A stretch of 64,000 nt of DNA from Aedes albopictus (taxonomy: Eukaryota; Arthropoda; Insecta; Diptera; Culicidae), in contig NC_085138.1 in assembly GCF_035046485.1 (NCBI RefSeq), forward strand, positions 424,997,265-425,061,264, given 5' to 3'. This document shows, in pieces, positions 10,966 through 22,817 of the stretch; within the stretch, counting starts at the first letter, position 1, and each line of letters opens with the position of its first letter. The notes beneath the pieces are model-generated. The model saw nothing but the letters and a program-made list of their open reading frames with translations, ran no database searches and had not been told where the DNA came from. A program made the position numbers and the translations under genes.

Positions 10966-12200
10966 TTTATCTTCTATCTTCAATCTTTTATCTTCAATCT
11001 TCAATCTTCGATCTTCAATCTTCAATCTTCAATCTTCAATCTTCAATCTTCAATCTTCAATCTTCAATCTTCAATCTTCAATCTTCAATCTTCAATCTTC
11101 AATCTTCAATCTTCAATCTTCAATCTTCAATCTTCAATCTTCAATCTTCAATCTTCAATCTTCAATCTTCAATCTTCAATCTTCAATCTTCAATCTTCAA
11201 TCTTCAATCTTCAATCTTCAATCTTCAATCTTCAATCTTCAATCTTCAATCTTCAATCTTCAATCTTCAATCTTCAATCTTCAATCTTCAATCTTCAATC
11301 TTCAATCTTCAATCTTCAATCTTCAATCTTCAATCTTCAATCTTCAATCTTCAATCTTCAATCTTCAATCTTCAATCTTCAATCTTCAATCTTCAATCTT
11401 CAATCTTCAATCTTCAATCTTCAATCTTCAATCTTCAATCTTCAATCTTCAATCTTCAATCTTCAATCTTCAATCTTCAATCTTCAATCTTCAATCTTCA
11501 ATCTTCAATCTTCAATCTTCAATCTTCAATCTTCAATCTTCAATCTTCAATCTTCAATCTTCAATCTTCAATCTTCAATCTTCAATCTTCAATCTTCAAT
11601 CTTCAATCTTCAATCTTCAATCTTCAATCTTCAATCTTCAATCTTCAATCTTCAATCTTCAATCTTCAATCTTCAATCTTCAATCTTCAATCTTCAATCT
11701 TCAATCTTCAATCTTCAATCTTCAATCTTCAATCTTCAATCTTCAATCTTCAATCTTCAATCTTCAATCTACAATCTTAGATCTTCTATCTCTATCTTCT
11801 ATTTTCTATCTTCTATCTTCTATCTTCTATCTTCTATCTTCTATCTTCTATCTTCTATCTTCTATCTTCTATCTTCTATCTTCTATCTTCTATCTTCTAT
11901 CTTCTATCTTCTATCTTCTATCTTCTATCTTCTATCTTCTATCTTCTATCTTCTATCTTCTATCTTCTATCTTCTATCTTTTATCTTCTATCTTCTATCT
12001 TCTATCTTCTATCTTCTATCTTCTATCTTCTATCTTCTATCTTCTATCTTCTATCTTCTATCTTCTATCTTCTATCTTCTATCTTCTATCTTCTATCTTC
12101 TATCTTCTATCTTCTATCTTCTATCTTCTATCTTCTATCTTCTATCTTCTATCTTCTATCTTCTATCTTCTATCTTCTATCTTCTATTATCTATCTTCTA
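10966..12200 (+). repeat. 7-bp satellite, array I
   Basis: The unit is ATCTTCA from about 10990 to 11768 (over 100 nearly perfect copies), then a junction CTACAATCTTAGATCTTCT, then the unit ATCTTCT to 12200. The block switch and the junction recur in array III. The apparent protein repeat SSIFNLQ/SSIFYLL is simply three units of a 7-bp repeat read in frame. Confidence 0.97.
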
Positions 12201-13607
12201 CCCAAGCAGCACACTTTGTTACAACTAAATCATGGTAACTTCTACGCGACAAATTCAAAAATCGATTTTAAAAGTCTGCAACGTCGATTTCTACAGCTAT
12301 GTCACCGAAAAAGCGCAGGAGGTGGAGCCTGTGCAACATATGTCGTTCGTCGCATAAGAGCTTAGATTGTAACCAATGTGTAATATAGTTTGTTTACACT
12401 GCAATAGAAAAATAAACTCAAAGTTACATTGCTTGTTTCGTCATAACAATTATGGAAAATGGTAAACATGGCAATGGCGATTGGAAATAAGTATCTTTCT
12501 AGTAAAATGGAAATGTTTTTCGTCGGGACGCCGTCATAAAATTGACTGGCAATTGTATTATTCTGATGAAATTGTCAATTTTACTAGCGAAAAACACGTG
12601 CGCTTTAAAAATTCGGCAATTTTAGGCATTAATATTTGCACATCGCACTGATTCGTTGTACGATTTTTGAACGGGAAAAAGGGTACTAGGCTGGTAAGAC
12701 CAATTTATTTATCACTTCTGATAAGTTTTCTCTTCTATTCTGTTCGCTTAGAACTCCACAGTCATAATTGAAAGATATATTTTGTCAGTTTTTTGTAACT
12801 GGTACAACTAATCGCCATTGTGATTATTGGGTAGAACCTACATTGCCGGTTGGATGTCTGAAGATATCAATATTCACATCAAACATTACTTCATACAGAA
12901 TTCCCAACTAAAAGCTTGAAAGCATTTTTTTTTTAATTCACGGAATCGTCATACATGAGTTCTCCTCATGATATTTGTTTTATTGTTTAGTTTAATTGAT
13001 ATACTCAATTTTTTGGTAAAATTCACCCAAAAATATTGGTACATAGTTCGTATTTTCCATGAGCTTCTTTAAAATAATAATTTAGAACTTATTTGTTAAA
13101 TATTTGTTAAGTTTTAGCATACAAACATATCAAATTACTTAATACTTTCGACATGCAGTGTTGATCTCAACCTGTTAGTAACTGGTAAGTTGCACATTTG
13201 TGACCAAGTAATCGAACGTTTTTGTGCGTCTCATATGTGTTTACAATTTAACAACAAAAAGTTACACTGTTGTCATTTGGAAACGACTTTCGGTAACATG
13301 ATACATGGTAACCAAACATTGACTTCACAGCAACTGGTCTGGTAATTTGTTTTGGTTTTTGGTTTCAATGTAACAGGATGATGTTAAGAATGCAACTTTT
13401 TGAATTTGACAGTTCAAGAGCAGGTTTCACTAAAGCCACTGTGTGACATCAATGTAGCTTCTGCAAGATTAAGGTTGCATTGCGATGTCTGAGCTACCAG
13501 AATGTGTACTGCAAAAACAGAATTGTTACCATTAGTCTGAAGTGAAACGGCTATGCAATCTTTAATATTTTTCTAAAATATTTCCTACGTTACAAGTGCT
13601 ACTTGGG
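12201..13607. mobile_element. DNA transposon in the 7-bp satellite, element 1
   Basis: A 1407-bp non-autonomous element with terminal inverted repeats CCCAAGCAGCAC and GTGCTACTTGGG. It is flanked by TA on both sides (12199-12200 and 13608-13609). Removing the element and one TA restores the ATCTTCT register exactly. A block at 12308-12339, AAAAAGCGCAGGAGGTGGAG and following bases, recurs inverted in element 2 at the same distance from the terminus. I found no transposase frame. Confidence 0.85.
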
Positions 13608-14565
13608 TATCTTCTATCTTCTATCTTCTATCTTCTATCATCTATCTTCTATCTTCAATCTTCTATCTTCTATCTTCTATCTTCTATCTTCTATCTTCTA
13701 TCTTCTATCTTCTATCTACTATCTACTATCTTCTATCTTCTATCTTCTATCTTCTATCTTCTATCTTCTATCTTCTATCTTCTATCTTCTATCTTCTATC
13801 TTCTATCTTCTATCTTCTATCTTCTATCTTCTATCTTCTATCTTCTATCTTCTATCTTCTATCTTCTATCTTCTATCTTCTATCTTCTATCTTCTATCTT
13901 CTATCTTCTATCTTCTATCTTCTATCTTCTATCTTCTATCTTCTATCTTCTATCTTCTATCTTCTATCTTCTATCTTCTATCTTCTATCTTCTATCTTCT
14001 ATCTTCTATCTTCTATCTTCTATCTTCTATCTTCTATCTTCTATCTTCTATCTTCTATCTTCTATCTTCTATCTTCTATCTTCTATCTTCTATCTTCTAT
14101 CTTCTATCTTCTATCTTCTATCTTCTATCTTCTATCTTCTATCTTCTATCTTCTATCTTCTATCTTCTATCTTCTATCTTCTATCTTCTATCTTCTATCT
14201 TCTATCTTCTATCTTCAATCTTCTATCTTCAATCTTCTATCTTCTATCTTCTATCTTCTATCTTCTGTCTTCTATCTTCTATCTTCTATCTTCTATCTTC
14301 TATCTTCTATCTTCAATCTTCTATCTTCTATCTTCTATCTTCTATCTTCTATCTTCTATCTTCTATCTTCTATCTACTATCTTCTATCTACTATCTTCTA
14401 TCTTCTATCTTCTATCTTCTATCTTCTATCTTCTATCTTCTATCTTCTATCTTCTATCTTCTATCTTCTATCTTCTATCTTCTATCTTCTATCTTCTATC
14501 TTCTATCTTCTATCTTCTATCTTCTATCTTCTATCTTCTATCTTCTATCTTCTATCTTCTATCTT
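13608..14565 (+). repeat. 7-bp satellite, array II
   Basis: ATCTTCT units with occasional variants (ATCTTCA, ATCTACT, GTCTTCT, ATCATCT). The variant order in 14214-14400 is repeated in array III at an offset of 2003 bp. Confidence 0.97.
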
Positions 14566-16027
14566 CCCAAGTAACACCGAAAACATAATCCGAAATAACA
14601 AAATATTTACTTTGTCCTACAGCAGTTGTTATGAAGTTTCTCGAAACATATTATGTCATGGATATGTCGTTTTCATGATATCTAAAACTTATACACAGTG
14701 ATCTTCTATGTAGAAGTCTTATTAAAGAATATATTTTGTTTTCTCAAACAAACATTGCATGTTGTTTTCGATTAGGTTGGGTATGTTCTATTTAAGTACA
14801 CTTTGTTTGTTACCATACATGCTCAGTATGTTCTATATGTCATATAAGAGTAACATTTGCAGTTTCTTGTTTAAGACTTGTTTTCAATCATGTTAAGACA
14901 AAACATAATATGTTTCGTATGTTTATAATTAGTCGAATTTTGGTTTTCTGCAGTATAATAGAAAACATGTGTAACATAAACCTAATTCATTTTTTTTGAA
15001 CAGGGATATGCTACACTACCGATCATAGAAATGTAGAATCGATTTTTATTTCCTACGTGAAAAAAATACTCCTAACAGTATCTTTGCTATGAATACCTAT
15101 ATAAAAAAATGACAGGAATATATGTTACCACACCATATATGATTATCTATAAAGGCCGATTTTACCGAGCATAATGCTCTTTGAGCCGCTTCAATGTATG
15201 AACTGTGATAATTATTTGATACTTGATATTTGTTGTCTTTCCAAATCGTGACAGATATCAAACCGTTCAAATACCAAACCAAACATGAGAACCAACAACA
15301 ACCACAACAAAATTATCCACAAAAACAATATCAAGCCAATTTTGAATCATATCTCAAAACATGTATCATGCCATGTCACAGACTGCCATTTAATTTTATT
15401 TCTAGATTATTAAATATTTATCAAATAATCTATTATGTTTCAATAATTTGAGATATGTATGTATAAACTTGACAAATTCTTGAGAAAAATAAAGCATGTT
15501 TAAGTTTTTGTGTTAAAATAAGATGAATACTATTAATTTATTTTTATGCAAAATTCTTCAAAAATACTGATTTATATGGCGCATTAATTTTATCGGGGTA
15601 CAATAGTCTATTTCACCGTAAAAAATAATTGGCATTAAAATTTATGACCACAGTATGGCAATTACGCGTTAAAGTGGCTTGGTATAATTATTGACGCATG
15701 TCGGTTTTCACAGTTGTCGATTTTTATTATTGACATTTTGAAACTTAATTATTTACAGTAATAAAACATCTTGACTGCCAGGGCACTGTTTTCTAGAATT
15801 TGTTGAAAATATATAATGGAAGACATACTAAGATACATAATTAAGTATGCTCAGATTCATATAGAACATGAATATGACATCACAAAGATGTTGCGCAGGC
15901 TCCACCTTCTGCGCTTTTTCAGTCGTATAGCAGTCTGCAAATCGGTTTTATTGCTTCAAACCAAAACTTTGTAACTGGTCATATTGGAGTCGAAATAATG
16001 TCTATAAGACATGTTGTGTTACTTGGG
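14566..16027. mobile_element. DNA transposon in the 7-bp satellite, element 2 (inverted)
   Basis: A 1462-bp element with terminal inverted repeats CCCAAGTAACAC and GTGTTACTTGGG, flanked by TT on both sides. Deleting it with one TT restores the satellite register. The block at 15888-15919 is the reverse complement of 12308-12339 in element 1, and both lie about 107-108 bp from the corresponding end, so the elements are relatives in opposite orientation. The interior is AT-rich with no transposase. Confidence 0.85.
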
Positions 16028-17733
16028 TTCTATCTTCTATCTTCTATCTTCTATCTTCTATCTTCTATCTTCTATCTTCTATCTTCTATCTTCTATCTTC
16101 TATCTTCTATCTTCTATCTTCTATCTTCTATCTTCTATCTTCTATCTTCTATCTTCTATCTTCTATCTTCTATCTTCTATCTTCTATCTTCTATCTTCTA
16201 TCTTCTATCTTCTATCTTCAATCTTCTATCTTCAATCTTCTATCTTCTATCTTCTATCTTCTATCTTCTGTCTTCTATCTTCTATCTTCTATCTTCTATC
16301 TTCTATCTTCTATCTTCAATCTTCTATCTTCTATCTTCTATCTTCTATCTTCTATCTTCTATCTTCTATCTTCTATCTACTATCTTCTATCTACTATCTT
16401 CTATCTTCTATCTTCTATCTTCTATCTTCTATCTTCTATCTTCTATCTTCTATCTTCTATCTTCTATCTTCTATCTTCTATCTTCTATCTTCTATCTTCT
16501 ATCTTCTATCTTCTATCTTCTATCTTCTATCTTCTATCTTCTATCTTCTATCTTCTATCTTCTATCTTCTATCTTCTATCTTCTATCTTCTATCTTCTAT
16601 CTTCTATCTTCTATCTTCTATCTTCTATCTTCTATCTTCTATCTTCTATCTTCTATCTTCTATCTTCTATCTTCAATCTTCTATCTTCAATCTTCTATCT
16701 TCTATCTTCTATCTTCTATCTTCTGTCTTCTATCTTCTATCTTCTATCTTCTATCTTCTATCTTCTATCTTTTTTCTTCTATCTTCTATCTTCTATCTTC
16801 TATCTTCTATCTTCAATCTTCAATCTTCAATCTTCAATCTACAATCTTAGATCTTCTTTCTCTATCTTCTATTTTCTATCTTCTATTTTCTATCTTCTAT
16901 CTTCTATCTTCTATCTTCTATCTTCTATCTTCTATCTTCTATCTTCTATCTTCTATCTTCTATCTTCTATCTTCTATTTTCTATCTTCTATCTTCTATCT
17001 TCTATCTTCTATCTTCTATCTTCTATCTTCTATCTTCTGTCTTCTATCTTCAATCTTCAATCTTCAATCTTCAATCTTCAATCTTCAATCTTCAATCTTC
17101 AATCTTCAATCTTCAATCTTCAATCTTCAATCTTCAATCTTCAATCTTCAATCTTCAATCTTCAATCTTCAATCTACAATCTTAGATCTTCTTTCTCTAT
17201 CTTCTATTTTCTATCTTCTATCTTCTATCTTCTATCTTCTATCTTCTATCTTCTATCTTCTATCTTCTATTTTCTATCTTCTATCTTCTATCTTCTATCT
17301 TCTATCTTCTATCTTCTATCTTCTATCTTCTATCTTCTATCTTCTATCTTCTATCTTCTATCTTCTATCTTCTATCTTCTATCTTCTGTCTTCTATCTTC
17401 AATCTTCAATCTTCAATCTTCAATCTTCAATCTTCAATCTTCAATCTTCAATCTTCAATCTTCAATCTTCAATCTTCAATCTTCAATCTTCAATCTTCAA
17501 TCTTCAATCTTCAATCTACAATCTTAGATCTTCTTTCTCTATCTTCTATTTTCTATCTTCTATCTTCTATCTTCTATCTTCTATCTTCTATCTTCTATCT
17601 TCTATATTCTATCTTCTATCTTCTATCTTCTATCTTCTATCTTCTATCTTCTATCTTCTATCTTCTATCTTCTATTTTCTATATTCTATCTTCTATCTTC
17701 TATCTTCTATCGTCTATCTTCTATCTACTATCT
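16028..17733 (+). repeat. 7-bp satellite, array III with higher-order structure
   Basis: Alternating blocks of ATCTTCT and ATCTTCA. The junction CTACAATCTTAGATCTTCT occurs at 16839, 17174 and 17516, so a composite unit of roughly 335-342 bp has been amplified. Another variant block around GTCTTCT (16217-16403) recurs 455 bp (65 units) later. Confidence 0.95.
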
Positions 17734-18150
17734 TTTAATTGATTTCAATTACCGTTAAAACGGCTATTGCTGTAACTATTGTGTATGTCTGAACATTCCT
17801 GCCCAACGGTCTACACCCTCAACCAGTAATAAACAATAAATCGGCATCGTCCACGTCGCTGCTTCACCAGACGCTCTGGAACGCAATTGCCGCAATAACT
17901 ACCATACTTCATTGATCGAGCGTCTGTCTGTATCGTCCCTGCGTCGGCTGCGGGAAGCGAAAACGGAAAACTTAGTCAAACAAACTATAAATATTCCGCA
18001 TTCCGTATCCTTTACAACAACGCCGACAAGATTTATATCGCTGTCATTATTCTTTCCTCTTGCAGTTCCCTTTGTTTCGTGATGTACGAAGTGATGTTTA
18101 CTTTTCTTTTTGAAAGAGTCAACATTAACAACGAAGCGTACTTTACGCAG
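17734..18150. other. Intergenic, nothing recognised
   Basis: Unique-looking sequence after the satellite. A TATAAAT occurs near 17988 but I see no gene downstream that would make it a promoter. Confidence 0.4.
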
Positions 18151-18154
18151 AAAT

Positions 18155-18440
18155 ATTTTAGTAAAACTTACAAAATTTGAAGCTCGATATACATCAGCCG
18201 TAAAATTCGTAGCTTTTCGTCAAGATCATGCTTTGTGCGTCCGGGTTCGATTCCCGGAAGGTCCCCAAACTCTTCTTCGTAATGAAGATTTCCTAAATTT
18301 CCTTGTGAATGGAGTATCGTTCTGCCTATCACGTGAGAAATTAATGCAAAAATGTGCAATTCGCAAAGGAACTTCATTGTTTTAACAGTGAAACTGCTAA
18401 AAAACACTTATAGGATCACACCAGAAAAAAGAAGAACAAC
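18155..18440 (+). mobile_element. Degenerate Feilai-like tRNA-derived SINE
   Basis: A tRNA-like head contains a B-box in CGGGTTCGATTCCCGG (18242-18257). A body follows with segments resembling the Feilai body (GAAGATTTCCTAAATTTCC, GAGTATCGTTCTGCCTATCA, ACAGTGAAACTGCT), and the copy ends in AAAAAGAAGAA. It is heavily diverged. Identification rests on my memory of the family's layout (tRNA head, conserved body, triplet tail). Confidence 0.55.
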
Positions 18441-18754
18441 CTCCTGTAAGGTGAATTGATCAGTGCCCACTTCGAAGCATTCCCAAGGCGCACGTGGTGC
18501 AATTTTCCAGCTGGAAATGTACGTGATTCATCCACAGGATTTCCGTTCAGCTGATAAGCGAAACGATGAATCTAGGCGTGAGGAATAACGAAAAATGCTT
18601 GGTTCTGGGAGCTTGACCGTTTGCTCTGCGGTGGAGGTAGGTCAGCGAGGTAAAAGTTTTTACAAGTTGATGAAAGCTTATTTCCCGAACGCGTATTTCA
18701 CTGATGGGATTGTTGAAAATCGATTGTAATTGATTTTAGTGGAAAATCGGCTGT
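18441..18754. other. Intergenic, nothing recognised
   Basis: No supported feature between the two SINE copies. Confidence 0.4.
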
Positions 18755-18945
18755 AGAAGGGTCCTTGTAGCCGAAGCGCACGAGTATTCAGCATGACCAT
18801 GCTGAGGGTGACGGGTTTGATTCCTGGTCGGTCCAAGAACTTTTTAAAGAAAATTTCCATGACTTGATAATTGTAGAAGTGCTCATAGTAGACTACGCTG
18901 AGATGCAAGCTTTGACTCAATAAGAACGTTAAGCAAAGAGGAGAT
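18755..18945 (+). mobile_element. Feilai-like SINE, diverged, near full length
   Basis: The tRNA-related head contains GTAGCCGAAGCG, ACCATGCTGAGGGTGACGGG and a B-box GGTTTGATTCC. The body ends AGAAGTGCTCATAGTAGACT, CGCTGAGATGCAAGCTTTG and AAGAACGTTAAGCAAAGAGG, matching with substitutions the tail of the copy at 30377-30524. It is not a functional tRNA gene because the stems are mispaired and body sequence follows directly. Confidence 0.65.
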
Positions 18946-19288
18946 CAGCTGTAATTTGTATTGAGAACCAACGCTTTATTTACCTTTATTGAAAGTTTAC
19001 AATATATTATTCTGTTTAATTTCAGACAAACGGACCTACTGTGATTAATTTTACATAGATCAACCTGGAATGTTTTGCTGAGTCAACAAAATAAGGTATG
19101 TATTGCATACTTTTCCAAGAAACAAACGTAACTCCAGTACTGATAGCCATTTTATTTAACGTTTCAAGATGAAAAACATTGCATTCATTTTCCTACTGTG
19201 CTTGCTTATATCACATTCAAGAACGACCATCTCAATTTTCACCGAAACTATCCATCGATCAGGAAGTATTATTGGAATACAATACCTT
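18946..19288. other. Intergenic, nothing recognised
   Basis: AT-rich. A short frame starting MKNIAFIFLLCLLISHS (19169) resembles a signal peptide but runs into the palindrome at 19289 and has no recognisable mature part. Confidence 0.4.
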
Positions 19289-19398
19289 TTAACCTTTCAG
19301 CACGCGCGCTGTTGTAAAAAGTACAACACTACTCGTCGTATTCAGCGCGAGCGCGGTGCAGTTTTGTTTGCTTGATGGCGCGTGTGCTGAAAAGTTAA
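19289..19398. mobile_element. TTAA-flanked palindromic element, 110 bp
   Basis: The ends are TTAACCTTTCAGCACGCGC and the inverse GCGCGTGTGCTGAAAAGTTAA. Both termini include TTAA, the target site of piggyBac-type elements. The interior is also partly palindromic (GCGCGC...GCGCGAGCGC). Confidence 0.7.
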
Positions 19399-19637
19399 GC
19401 ACATTTTTAGTAGTCCTAGCTCGTATAAGCCTTTTGTTTTTAAGCAGTTGATCAGTTAATGGGAGAGTCGCTACTCGAGAAATTCAGTCATGAGACTATA
19501 ATGCAAGTTATACTCTTTTTATTGTATGTAAACATTCCTGAAATAAACATACTCGTTGCAGTCTCAAAGCTGCTGCAACAGTAAGCAGCTAAGGAGAGGT
19601 TTCTTGGTTTTCCGTGAAAATGCTAACAAAGTTATTA

Positions 19638-20377
19638 CATTTTTTATTTATTCTTAACCACTCAACCTAATTTACAGCTCTATTGTCCACTAGGGCACTA
19701 CGTGAGCGATTTCAATTGACAGCTGCATCTACAGTAGAGCTGTTCACTTTTTTTAACCTACCCGTGTCACATCAAATTATCAATCCACATGCAAAAACAA
19801 GTCGTCAGTTCAAAAATGAGCCAAATTGATAAAAGTTTAGAGGTGTATCAAATCGATTTTGTGTTTTTTCGAGCATTTTCACGAAAATGTACTCCAATAT
19901 CCAGAAAATTGCACCAAAAAGGTACCGAAAATGCCGTTAAAATATAGCTAGAACAATACTCTACAACTTTGCCGAAGACACTACGGTGTTTACTCGGCAA
20001 GCCTCGTTGGATAAATGTACGACTCGTGCTGTAAAAATCTTCATTCTGCACCTTGTTGCGTAAACTACTATTATCGAACTGGTTGCCTTTCTGCTGTTTT
20101 CACTTTTCTACTCTATACATGGTAGAATGATCAGCACAAGGATGATGGATGGCCGTTGTTCCTTTCCAGTCCGATTGGGAGTCCATTATGAGTAGCAGTT
20201 CGCCGATATCCAGGTATCCGGGCCCGTTTGAGCCATGAGGCTCAGAAGAGGGTCAGTGTCAGTCGCTCTCGGTGAAGAGCAACTGACGAAAAATTGCATG
20301 TGCCGGGGCTGGGAATCAAACCCATGACCATCCGCATATGAAGCGAACGTGTGATCAACTACGGCATGGGCCCCTAG
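19638..20377 (-). mobile_element. tRNA-derived SINE (non-Feilai), interrupted copy
   Basis: The same family as 34680-35119, inverted. The tRNA-like head is at the high-coordinate end (GCCGGGGCTGGGAATCAAAC, reverse strand) and the tail ATTCTTAACCACTCAACCTA at the low end. Flanking direct repeats CAAAGTTATTA (19627-19637 and 20378-20388) mark the target duplication. The copy is about 300 bp longer than the other. The extra sequence lies at about 19745-20065 and contains CTACAACTTTGCCGAAGAC and GAGGCTTGCCGAG-type hairpin sequence, so another repeat has inserted into it. Confidence 0.85.
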
Positions 20378-20559
20378 CAAAGTTATTAGGCCGATACAAA
20401 TGTTTTTTTTTTTTAATTATGTCCGTAACGTTCTCAAAATTTGAAAAAAACCCAACTAGATGGGAAAATCAAAATTATTACTGGTTGTGTAATTTTGTTA
20501 CAATGATTTTTGTAACAACGCTTGTTAAAAAAACATTTACCGTTAGTAGTTAAACTAAC

Positions 20560-21180
20560 AAAAACTCTGACAAAACTCGTTCCTATTAAAGCAAAAATAT
20601 AACAAGTTGAGAAACAATCATAACAAGATTATATCAAATTTTGTTAGACTTAACTTGCGAAATCATAACAAAATTGTAACAAATTCTGTTATATATTTCA
20701 GAACAAATTTGTTACAAGCTTTGTTATGAATCTCTTGGTTCGAGTGACCAAAATAAAAATAAAATATCCAGCTTTTTCGCGACTACACAAAAATCTTATG
20801 AATTTTGAAATTATTTTGTCTCAATGTTGTTACCAAAATAATAACAAATGTTAAGGACAAGGTATTTGGAGTACATAGCTGAAAATTTCCAGAGCACCGT
20901 TTTTTAGAACCGTTGAACGGATTTGGATGAAAATGCATCACGCTAATTGTTCAGTGGTTGTCAATAGCGTGATGCGTTTTAGTCCAAATCCGTTCAACGG
21001 TTCTAAAAAACGGTGCTCTAGAAATTTTGAGCAATGTACTCCAAATACCTTGTCCTTAATACAATTTTGTTAAGAATATTCACAAGGAAAAATCCTTATA
21101 ACAAAATTATTTCAACTATTGTTGTTTCTAACAACAGTTGTCATATTTTTGTTATGATCTTGTTATGCGCTTCTGGTCAG
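20560..21180 (-). mobile_element. TAACAA-rich element, copy B, with nested foldback
   Basis: The reverse-complement relative of 9045-9545, split by the TTAA foldback at 20851-21059. Sequence homologous to copy A is found on both sides of the insertion. Confidence 0.72.
20851..21059. mobile_element. TTAA-flanked foldback element, 209 bp
   Basis: The arms are long inverted copies starting TTAAGGACAAGGTATTTGGA. Inner segments CGTTTTTTAGAACCGTTGAA and GGATTTGGAT also pair with the other half. Only a short loop around TTGTTCAGTGGTTGTCAA is unpaired. TTAA is at both ends. Transcribed, this would form a hairpin of nearly 100 bp. Confidence 0.9.
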
Positions 21181-22510
21181 GAATTTCCCACGACTACCAC
21201 CAGGTACACCTCCAGAAATTCCTTTCGGAATTGTTTTATGATTAATCAAACATCTTTGTAGGATTTTTTGGAATAATTTTAGTACGAATTCATTCAAAGA
21301 TTCCTCTTAATATCCCGTCAGAATGCATCCCTGTCCATTAATATCTATGAAAATTTCTCCAGAGATTCCTACAGAGTTTTTTCAGGAATTCCCCCAGAAA
21401 TTTTCCTGGGACTTGTTCAGTTTTTTTTTTCAAGGAATTTCTCAAGCGTAAATATTGCCAGATTAGCTCACGCTTGTATTCCTTCATGTATTTTCTCAAA
21501 TATTTTTGTAGGAATTGCTCCAGAAATATTATCATACTTTTCTCAGGTGTTTGGGATTTCCCTGAAAATTCTGGTATAAATTTCTCCAGGGGTTTCTCCA
21601 GCCATTCCCCCAAACGTTCCTTTAAAAGATTCGGGGAGATTTTTTCCACAAAGATTCGAAGATTCTTCCAGAGTTTCCTCTAAGATTTTTCTGTAGAAAT
21701 TCATTGTTTTGTTTTCAAAAGCTTTTCATAAATAATAGTTTGAAATTCTCTAGAGGTTCCTTTAGCTATTACTTCATTTATTCAGGGATGCTCTAAAGCC
21801 TTTATTTGAAAACTTCACAACAAACTCTTAAGCGCTTTTTCTTGAAGTTCCTCCAGGAGTTTCTCCAATATTTCCTTCAGGTATTTTTGTCCTGACGTTT
21901 CTTTCAAAAACTTCAGAAGAATTTCAAAGACCCCTTGGAATTCTGGATCATTTCCTCCTAAAATGCTGGAGAATACCCCTTCTGGAATTCGGGAAAATTC
22001 CTTCGCCAAAATTCCCTCCGAAATTTGCAAGAATTTCTCCCGGAATTTGGAAGAATTCCTCCCGGAATTCGGAAGTATTCTTCCTGAAATTCTAGATTCA
22101 GAAGAATTCCTCACGGAATTCGGAATTATTCCTCCTGGAATTCGAAAGAATTCCTCTCGGAATTCGCAAGAATTCGGAAGAGTTCCTCCCGAAATTCGAA
22201 AGAATTCCTCCCGGAATTCGGAAGAATTCTTCTCGGAATTTGGAACAATTCCTCCCGGAATTTGGAGGAATTCATCCGAATTCCTGGAGGAGTTCTTTCG
22301 AATTCCAGGAGGAATTCTTCCAAATTCCGGGAAGTATTCTTCCGAATTCCGGGAGTAATGGTTCCGAATTCCGGGATAATTTGTTCCGGAATTAGGAACA
22401 ATTCTACTCGGAATTCGGAAGAATTTTTGAGCGTTTTCTTGAAACAATTCTTCAAATATGTTTGGAAATTTCTACTGGGATTCCTTAGAAAAAATCTTCA
22501 GTAAACGTTG
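21181..22510. repeat. Degenerate repeat, becoming a GGAATTCGGAAGAATTCC array
   Basis: 21181-21960 is 12-bp-like degenerate sequence. From about 21965 to 22430 it is a tighter tandem of GAATTCCTCCCGGAATTCGG-like units, about 27-30 bp, rich in EcoRI sites and near-palindromic GGAATTCC. All open frames (EFFRIPGG, NSSEFREE) derive from the repeat. Confidence 0.75.
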
Positions 22511-22817
22511 TCCATCTTCTGAAATAACTTCTTAAAAACCCCAGGCAACATACCTGAATAAAATATACAGGTGAAGGTTGCTTGAGATCATAATAATAGG
22601 CTTGGCTCTCGCTCTAATAACCCTCTCAACCACCCACTCAAAACAAGCAAATCAGACGGCGCACAGTGCAGTGTGACTTGGTCAAACAAACTAACAAAAA
22701 TGTTGCAAAATGAGATGTATTGAAATAGCAGTTGCACCTTTGAATTTTGGCACACACTTGATTTATTGCATATGCTCACCAACGCAATTTGTTTTTATAC
22801 AGCATTTTTAAATTTAT
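22511..22817. other. Intergenic, nothing recognised
   Basis: No supported feature. Confidence 0.4.

Noticed and set aside
10898..12238. 446-codon frame with SSIFNLQ/SSIFYLL repeats
   Set aside because: Three 7-bp units equal seven codons, so any stop-free frame stays open. The hydrophobic look is incidental.
10966..17733. CRISPR-like array
   Set aside because: There are no unique spacers; the unit is a 7-bp eukaryotic satellite.
18760..18835. Possible tRNA gene
   Set aside because: Stems are poorly paired and a Feilai-type body follows, so it is a SINE head.
19169..19375. Small secreted peptide with signal sequence
   Set aside because: The frame runs straight into a TTAA palindromic element and has no conserved mature part.
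21815..22447. 210-codon frame with repeated SEFREEFFRIPGG
   Set aside because: Translation of the 27-30-bp GGAATTCGGAAGAATTCC repeat; comparable frames exist on the other strand.
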